From contig CANOGG010000030.1 in assembly GCA_947565485.1 (NCBI GenBank), positions 1 to 9,114 of the forward strand: DNA of 9,114 bases, given 5' to 3'. Both the position numbers and the translations under genes were made by a program. The notes beneath the pieces are model-generated. The model saw only the letters and a program-made list of their open reading frames with translations. It was not told the DNA's origin and made no database searches. How positions within the stretch are numbered: the first letter of the stretch is position 1; every line of letters begins with the position of its first letter. Below are positions 5,548 through 9,114 of the stretch, piece by piece. This DNA is from an uncultured Mycoplasma sp. (lineage in GTDB: Bacteria; Bacillota_I; Bacilli_A; RF39; UBA660).

Positions 5548-5865
5548 ATGGCAATAGTACTTTATTTAACATTTATTTACTTAATTTTACTTATTTCTTA
5601 TTATTTTATCTATAAAAATAATATTACTTATGATAATCTTTTTGCAATTATCTTAAATTTTATATTTTTAATTACAGTTCCGTTATATTGGGCTTATTTT
5701 AAAGATAATATATATAGTTTGATTTTTGGTGGAGCACTGTTTATGAGTGCGTTTTATCTTAATCTGGAAGTAAAAAAGATATTTCATCAAAATAAAATAC
5801 CTTTTATTATTTACTTTTTAATAGTTAGTTATATATTGGGGTTCTTTATTGGCAGATGCTTTTAG
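5548..5865 (+). CDS. Small four-helix integral membrane protein, unknown function
   Basis: I do not recognise this 105-residue protein. It is almost wholly hydrophobic, with four predicted membrane helices at about residues 3-22, 30-49, 55-72 and 84-102, connected by short loops. Aromatic residues are frequent and the basic loop VKKIFHQNK is probably cytoplasmic. There are no catalytic, transporter or binding motifs I can name. The start is well supported by AGAGGTGA at 5536-5543, four bases ahead of the ATG. It is divergent from gluP (66-base gap) and convergent with rluD: its TAG stop (5863-5865) overlaps the rluD TAA (5864 to 5862) by two bases. Transcription likely begins in the short gap shared with gluP. 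Confidence 0.7.
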   Translation: MAIVLYLTFIYLILLISYYFIYKNNITYDNLFAIILNFIFLITVPLYWAYFKDNIYSLIFGGALFMSAFYLNLEVKKIFHQNKIPFIIYFLIVSYILGFFIGRCF

Positions 5866-6758
5866 AATGGTTCTAAGGTTGTTAGAAAGTCGGCAAATTC
5901 CTCAGGAAGTGGGCAAGTGAAGCTCATTTCTTTTTTAGTTATGGGATGGATAAAAGACATTTTATGGGAATGGAGAAATTGGCCAAAGGGAGTAGATGTC
6001 CCATTAGTATAGATGGGATCATTATATATAGGATAACCGATATAGGAGGTATGAACACGTATTTGGTGAGTGCGCCCAGTTTTTAGAATACAACTAACTA
6101 AAGTGTAGCCTTGATAGCGTTTTAAGACTTTAATATTAGTAATGGCTTCTTTACTATTTTCGCCAGTGACACACATTTTTTCACGATTGTTTTTATCACG
6201 ACCAATGGGCGCATCAATTGTGGCACTCCCCTCTTTTAAGACACCTTTTAGTAAAGCAAGATATTCACGGTGGATGCGTTTGTTTTTGAAGTCGTCAGAT
6301 AATAATTCATGAACTTTGTTAGTCTTTGCAATGAGGAGTAAGCCACTGGTGTCTTTGTCGATACGGTGGACAATGCCAGGACGTTCTTCGCCACCTAGAT
6401 TACTAAGATTCTTAGTATAATACATAAGCCCATTTACAAGAGTGTTGCTATAGTTGCCACTTCCGGGGTGGACAACAAGGCCACTTGGTTTATTAATAAC
6501 CATGAGATAATCATCTTCATAGACGATATCTAAAGGTATCGCTACAGGTTTGATATTAGTTTCGATGGTTAGTTTTTCGGGGTTAAAAGTTATTTCGTCG
6601 TTTAAAGCGACTTTGTAACTTGGTTTAGTGGGTTTATTATTTACTAAGACTAAGTTTTGATTGATTAGTTTTTGGATAAATTCACGGGAGTATTTAGTTT
6701 CGTTGCTTAAATATTTATCGAGGCGAATATTTTCTTCATTACTTATGATTGTTGACAT
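5862..6758 (-). CDS. rluD: RluA/RluD-family rRNA pseudouridine synthase
   Basis: This 298-residue protein isomerises uridines in 23S rRNA (Bacillus relative YlyB). An S4 RNA-binding domain occupies about residues 10-60 (IRLDKYLSNETKYSREFIQKL). The catalytic domain carries HRIDKDTSGLLLIAKT with nucleophile Asp134, the upstream INKPSGLVVHPG block and the late KTGRTHQIRVH motif, all typical. Length and motif order are normal. AGGAG lies ten bases before the ATG, inside the lspA coding end. The first 16 bases overlap lspA, so the two are translationally coupled. lspA-rluD adjacency is a well-known Firmicutes arrangement, which supports the assignment. Its 3' end overlaps the stop codon of the convergent small membrane protein gene. 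No convincing terminator is seen after it. Confidence 0.94.
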   Translation of the reverse strand: MSTIISNEENIRLDKYLSNETKYSREFIQKLINQNLVLVNNKPTKPSYKVALNDEITFNPEKLTIETNIKPVAIPLDIVYEDDYLMVINKPSGLVVHPGSGNYSNTLVNGLMYYTKNLSNLGGEERPGIVHRIDKDTSGLLLIAKTNKVHELLSDDFKNKRIHREYLALLKGVLKEGSATIDAPIGRDKNNREKMCVTGENSKEAITNIKVLKRYQGYTLVSCILKTGRTHQIRVHTSYIGYPIYNDPIYTNGTSTPFGQFLHSHKMSFIHPITKKEMSFTCPLPEEFADFLTTLEPF

Positions 6759-7210
6759 TTTTTATCTTCTCCTTTTATGATAGCAATGATTAGGAGGATT
6801 ACTCCTAGAACGATAGCGATATCGGCAATGTTAAATATGGGATAGTCGTAGTTAAAAATGGTGAAATCGAGGAAGTCACGGACGTGGCCTAAGAAGATAC
6901 GGTCGGCAAGATTGGAGAGAACTCCACCGATGGTGAGGCCAAAAGCAAAGTTGTTTCGCAGGTTATTTTGAAAACTAAACATGAATTTTATTAAAACTAT
7001 AAGGGCAATTAAAGAAAATATAATGAAAAAATAACTATGTTGGGCAAAAAGACTCCAGGCACCACCAGTGTTATGAGCGACAGTTATCGAAAAAAAGTTC
7101 TTGATTAGAGGGACACTTTCATGAAGTTTAAAAAATACCTCAATTAGACTTTTGGATACTTGATCAATGATAATAATTAAGACGGCTATCAGATAAGTTT
7201 TCTTGTTCAA
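6743..7210 (-). CDS. lspA: Lipoprotein signal peptidase (signal peptidase II)
   Basis: This 155-residue, four-helix membrane aspartyl protease removes the signal peptide from diacylglyceryl-modified prolipoproteins. Family landmarks are all present: Asp16 in IIDQVSK, Asn47 in HNTGGAWS, LADRIFLGHVRDF with catalytic Asp112, and FNIADIAI with catalytic Asp130. Length is normal. The start is a TTG (7210 to 7208), supported by AGGTGA exactly six bases upstream (7222 to 7217) and by the family-like start MNKKTYL; no ATG with a ribosome binding site lies nearby. It follows ylmC by 32 bases and overlaps rluD by 16 bases, so the three genes are likely one transcript. A lipoprotein with a clear lipobox is encoded just upstream of this unit, a plausible substrate. 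Confidence 0.95.
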   Translation of the reverse strand: MNKKTYLIAVLIIIIDQVSKSLIEVFFKLHESVPLIKNFFSITVAHNTGGAWSLFAQHSYFFIIFSLIALIVLIKFMFSFQNNLRNNFAFGLTIGGVLSNLADRIFLGHVRDFLDFTIFNYDYPIFNIADIAIVLGVILLIIAIIKGEDKKCQQS

Positions 7211-7242
7211 AATAAATCACCTATTTAGAGTATATCACAATT

Positions 7243-7467
7243 TTATAATTCTACCAATATCACATCTTCACCTATTTTTGTTATTTGTTTAAAAGTTATC
7301 GTTATTTCAGGTTCATTCTTGAAGAGACGACGGAAAAAATGTTTGGGTAAGACTGTAAAGTAGAGAATTTCACCTTGGTTATTGATTTCGGCATCCGATA
7401 TAACACCTAGATGTTTGCCATTTTGGATATTAATAACCATTTTTACTTGTAAATCACTTAATCGCAA
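7243..7467 (-). CDS. ylmC: YlmC/YmxH-family PRC-barrel protein, sporulation-associated
   Basis: This 74-residue protein is a single PRC-barrel-like domain, with MRLSDLQVKMVINIQNGKHL at the start and LGVISDAEINNQGEILYFTV following, the pattern of YlmC/YmxH proteins. Members are annotated as sporulation-associated, but the molecular role is not well defined; PRC barrels often bind protein partners or RNA. The start is TTG (7467 to 7465) with AGGTGA six bases upstream (7479 to 7474), and it gives exactly the family's usual N-terminus. It heads the ylmC-lspA-rluD series, just downstream of the lipoprotein terminator. YlmC and YmxH are close paralogues and I cannot separate them here. Confidence 0.85.
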   Translation of the reverse strand: MRLSDLQVKMVINIQNGKHLGVISDAEINNQGEILYFTVLPKHFFRRLFKNEPEITITFKQITKIGEDVILVEL

Positions 7468-7493
7468 AATTTATCACCTATTATAATCATAGT

Positions 7494-7499
7494 TTTATA
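7494..7499 (-). promoter_or_regulatory. Weak candidate -10 for the ylmC-lspA-rluD unit
   Basis: Minus-strand TATAAA lies between the lipoprotein terminator and ylmC and would give a leader of about 20 bases, but no -35 matches at 16-18 bases. A better -10 match, TATAAT (7485 to 7480), directly abuts the AGGTGA ribosome binding site and would yield an almost leaderless message. A promoter is expected here because the terminator at 7516-7546 precedes the unit. Confidence 0.3.
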
Positions 7500-7515
7500 G
7501 ATTAAAAAAATAACT

Positions 7516-7546
7516 AAAAAAGTTAATACCTTTTTGGTACTAACTT
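7516..7546 (-). terminator. Strong intrinsic terminator of the lipoprotein gene
   Basis: On the minus strand AAGTTAGTACC (7546 to 7536), loop AAAAA and GGTATTAACTT (7530 to 7520) form an 11-bp stem with one G-U pair, followed by TTTT. It begins two bases after the lipoprotein stop codon and separates that gene from ylmC. Confidence 0.85.
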
Positions 7547-7548
7547 TC

Positions 7549-7980
7549 TTATTTACAAGTATAGCCGCCTTTTTCTAATTGTTCTTTGATGTTTTTGTAA
7601 TCATCTTTAGAAGTTTTGGCTCCTGGAGAAAGCTTACTTAAATCTTTTTCATCAAAGTCCATAGTTAGAGTTACCGTGTCTTTACCATTGTCAGTCAATT
7701 TAGTATTTAAATCTTTATATTGACCGGTTTTCATTTGGCTTTCCATAGTTGTTTTAAATGTTTCTAATTTATCAGTTTGACCTTCTGGTAATACCATATC
7801 TTGAACTAATTTAGCACTTTTGAATTTGCTTTTAGAGTCAAAATTCATAGTGTATACTTGTTTCATAGATACATTATTTTGTTCTGATGTAATAGTACAT
7901 TCTAGTTTTTTATCACTGCCACAGCCTGTTAATAAGAAAGCTAAGCTTAGACCTCCTAAAATTAAACCTATACGTTTCAT
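7549..7980 (-). CDS. Small secreted lipoprotein
   Basis: This 143-residue precursor begins MKRIGLILGGLSLAFLLTGC, a type II signal peptide whose lipobox LTGC puts lipidation on Cys20. The mature part is hydrophilic and Lys/Asp/Thr-rich, with alternating stretches suggesting beta-strands (TVTLTMDFDEKDL). It has just two further cysteines, Cys28 and Cys142, near its two ends; they could form a disulfide outside the cell. General layout resembles YehR/DUF1307-type small lipoproteins, but this is a loose impression, and function is unknown. Expression looks strong: full AAGGAGGT six bases before the ATG, an extended -10 promoter and an 11-bp terminator make it a monocistronic unit. It would need LspA, encoded two genes downstream. 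Confidence 0.85.
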   Translation of the reverse strand: MKRIGLILGGLSLAFLLTGCGSDKKLECTITSEQNNVSMKQVYTMNFDSKSKFKSAKLVQDMVLPEGQTDKLETFKTTMESQMKTGQYKDLNTKLTDNGKDTVTLTMDFDEKDLSKLSPGAKTSKDDYKNIKEQLEKGGYTCK

Positions 7981-8001
7981 AACTTTACCTCCTTGCTTTT
8001 A

Positions 8002-8030
8002 ATTATAGCACATTATAAGCATATTTTAAA
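8002..8030 (-). promoter_or_regulatory. Promoter of the lipoprotein gene
   Basis: Minus strand: TTTAAA (8030 to 8025), 17-base spacer, TATAAT (8007 to 8002) preceded by TGC, making a perfect extended -10. Another TATAAT lies ten bases upstream. The predicted start near 7995 places the AAGGAGGT ribosome binding site (7994 to 7987) at the very 5' end of the message. Confidence 0.75.
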
Positions 8031-8040
8031 GACTAAAAAT

Positions 8041-8529
8041 TTATTTCTTTTTTTCGTGAAGTAAGAGATATTTTTTGTTGTTTATACCACCACCATAGCC
8101 GGTAAGACTACCATTTGTACCGATAATACGGTGGCAAGGGATAATAAGACAGATAGGATTATTGTGAAGAGCCCCTCCGACTGCTTGAGCAGACATTTTA
8201 GGAATACCACGTTTCTTAGCAATTATTTGGGCAATTTCTTGATAAGTCATTGTGGAACCAAAGGGAATATCCTTGATAATAGAGTTTACTTCGGCTTTAA
8301 AGGTCGTTAGATTAGTGATGTGATATTTAGGGGTAAAATCAGGGTTAAAACCACTAAAGTAGAGGTCAAGCCACATGATAGTGCTATTAAAACAGGAAGA
8401 ATGAGCGGTTTTGGGGAGAAGTTTTTGGGGTTCGTTTAGAAATTCGAGACCTGTAAGGTAAGTGCCATCACTCGTTAGTAAGATGTCATCAAAATTAAAG
8501 GGAGTTTTATAGATATAGTTATAAATCAT
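8041..8529 (-). CDS. ogt: Methylated-DNA--protein-cysteine methyltransferase (O6-alkylguanine repair)
   Basis: This 162-residue suicide repair protein moves an alkyl group from O6-alkylguanine in DNA onto its own cysteine. Residues 1 to about 75 are the variable N-terminal domain; about 76-160 are the conserved DNA-binding and active-site domain. Acceptor Cys132 lies in the PCHR motif (IIPCHRIIG). FGSTMTYQEIA, an SAQAVGGALHNNP helix with the Arg-finger region partly altered (Gln/Ala where Arg is common) and TGYGGGINNKKYLLLHE follow the family order. The ATG directly abuts the TAA of the upstream kinase gene, with AGAAGGT (8542 to 8536) inside that gene's end six bases ahead, so translation is coupled. 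Symbol ogt rather than ada is used because there is no Ada N-terminal domain. No terminator is seen after it; the lipoprotein promoter starts 11 bases on. Confidence 0.93.
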   Translation of the reverse strand: MIYNYIYKTPFNFDDILLTSDGTYLTGLEFLNEPQKLLPKTAHSSCFNSTIMWLDLYFSGFNPDFTPKYHITNLTTFKAEVNSIIKDIPFGSTMTYQEIAQIIAKKRGIPKMSAQAVGGALHNNPICLIIPCHRIIGTNGSLTGYGGGINNKKYLLLHEKKK

Positions 8530-9114
8530 TTAGAGACCTTCTTTCTTTAAAATAGGAAGTTTTATTTTAATAGTTAAATAATTATTTTTGATACTGGCGC
8601 TTATAGTTCCATCGCTAAGTTTGACTAATTGTTTAGCAATAGAAAGCCCTAGACCACTCGTTTTTTGAGCATCTTGGATAGTTGATGTTTCAGAAAAAAT
8701 TTTTTTGATAGTGGTTGGTTTTAGATTGGAGGTTCTATTTGAAAAGGTAAGAGTTCCTGTTGTAGTTAAAGTGACTTTAAAGTCTTCTTCGCTATATTTT
8801 AAGGCATTAGAAATAATATTTTCGAGGATTCTTTTTAAAATATTTTCGTTTATGGAGATAATAATCTTTTTAGAACAAATAGTTATTTGGGGTGTAATAT
8901 TTTTGTGGTTAAATAAACTGTAAAAGCTAATAAGTGAGTTTTCTAAATAGGTATTTAAGCATAGTAGTGTTTTATAATTAAATGTTTCATTTTGGGCTTT
9001 GGTGTAGGTAAAAAGTTCGGCAGTTAGTTCAATTAGTTCTTGGACTTTTTCATTTATAGTGGTAAAATAGCTAAGTTGTTTGGAAGTAAAATTTTCTTTG
9101 TTCATTAAATCAAG
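8530..9114 (-). CDS. Sensor histidine kinase, C-terminal part (runs off the right edge)
   Basis: The frame is open to the end of the window (codons for Leu-Asp-Leu precede the first Met at 9105), so this is the C-terminal end of a longer two-component kinase. From that Met, residues 1-40 look like the second helix of the dimerisation domain (NEKVQELIELTAELFTYTKAQ). The phospho-accepting His helix should lie off the edge. The ATPase domain spans about 75-185: N-box ENIISNALKYS (Asn100), a degenerate G1 region (FSNRTSN in place of DxGxG), an F-box-like KIFSE and the G2 motif SGLGLSIAKQLV. Small Firmicutes kinases often have such a G1. It ends at a TAA touching the ogt ATG. Its response regulator and sensor part are not in the window, so the signal cannot be read. 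Confidence 0.85.
   Translation of the reverse strand, partial: LDLMNKENFTSKQLSYFTTINEKVQELIELTAELFTYTKAQNETFNYKTLLCLNTYLENSLISFYSLFNHKNITPQITICSKKIIISINENILKRILENIISNALKYSEEDFKVTLTTTGTLTFSNRTSNLKPTTIKKIFSETSTIQDAQKTSGLGLSIAKQLVKLSDGTISASIKNNYLTIKIKLPILKKEGL

Noticed and set aside
5862..5876. TTAGAA-TGG-TTCTAA hairpin as a terminator between the convergent genes
   Set aside because: Six pairs with a three-base loop and no T-tract on either strand; likely incidental.
1..9114. CRISPR array, insertion sequence, phage or toxin-antitoxin module
   Set aside because: No regularly spaced repeats, transposase, integrase or recognisable toxin gene; the XRE regulator has no small partner gene in the window.

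Overview
The window reads as a chromosomal segment of a low-GC, Gram-positive, spore-lineage bacterium (Firmicutes; most likely a Bacilli/Clostridia-type gut organism, possibly an RF39-like lineage, though that is a guess). The grounds are strong AT richness, AGGAGG/AGGTGA-type ribosome binding sites, TTG starts, sigma-A-like promoters, an encoded CCA on the tRNA, and two sporulation-associated families (YunB, YlmC/YmxH) beside a GluP/YqgP-type rhomboid protease and an lspA-rluD pair.

Left part (1-1313, mostly + strand): a leftward promoter leaving the window is divergent from a tandem-HTH XRE-family regulator (147-611). An elongator tRNA-Met (757-833) follows with its own promoter and hairpin terminator, then a small orphan protein (900-1313). 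This part has an accessory flavour.

Middle (1406-3585): yunB (1406-2149, - strand) is recognisable along its whole length but is cut by one in-frame TAA. Upstream of it lies a long acidic tail-anchored protein of unknown function (2166-3170). Divergent from that is a monocluster ferredoxin with an unusual cysteine-rich tail (3283-3585). The ferredoxin converges on rluB through a bidirectional hairpin whose loop holds both stop codons.

Right part (3587-9114, mainly - strand): gluP-rluB form a tight two-gene unit. A small four-helix membrane protein (5548-5865, +) is divergent from gluP and its stop codon overlaps that of rluD. A ylmC-lspA-rluD unit follows, with TTG starts on ylmC and lspA. 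Upstream is a stand-alone lipoprotein gene with a strong promoter and terminator. Finally a histidine-kinase fragment (running off the right edge) abuts an O6-alkylguanine-DNA alkyltransferase gene with zero spacing.

Functionally this is mostly housekeeping: RNA pseudouridylation (rluB, rluD), lipoprotein maturation (lspA) next to one of its likely substrates, membrane proteolysis (gluP), DNA repair (ogt) and sporulation-linked genes. I see no phage, transposon, CRISPR, toxin-antitoxin or defence system. The points most worth a second look are the interrupted yunB, the Cys-rich ferredoxin tail and the terminator embedded in two coding ends.
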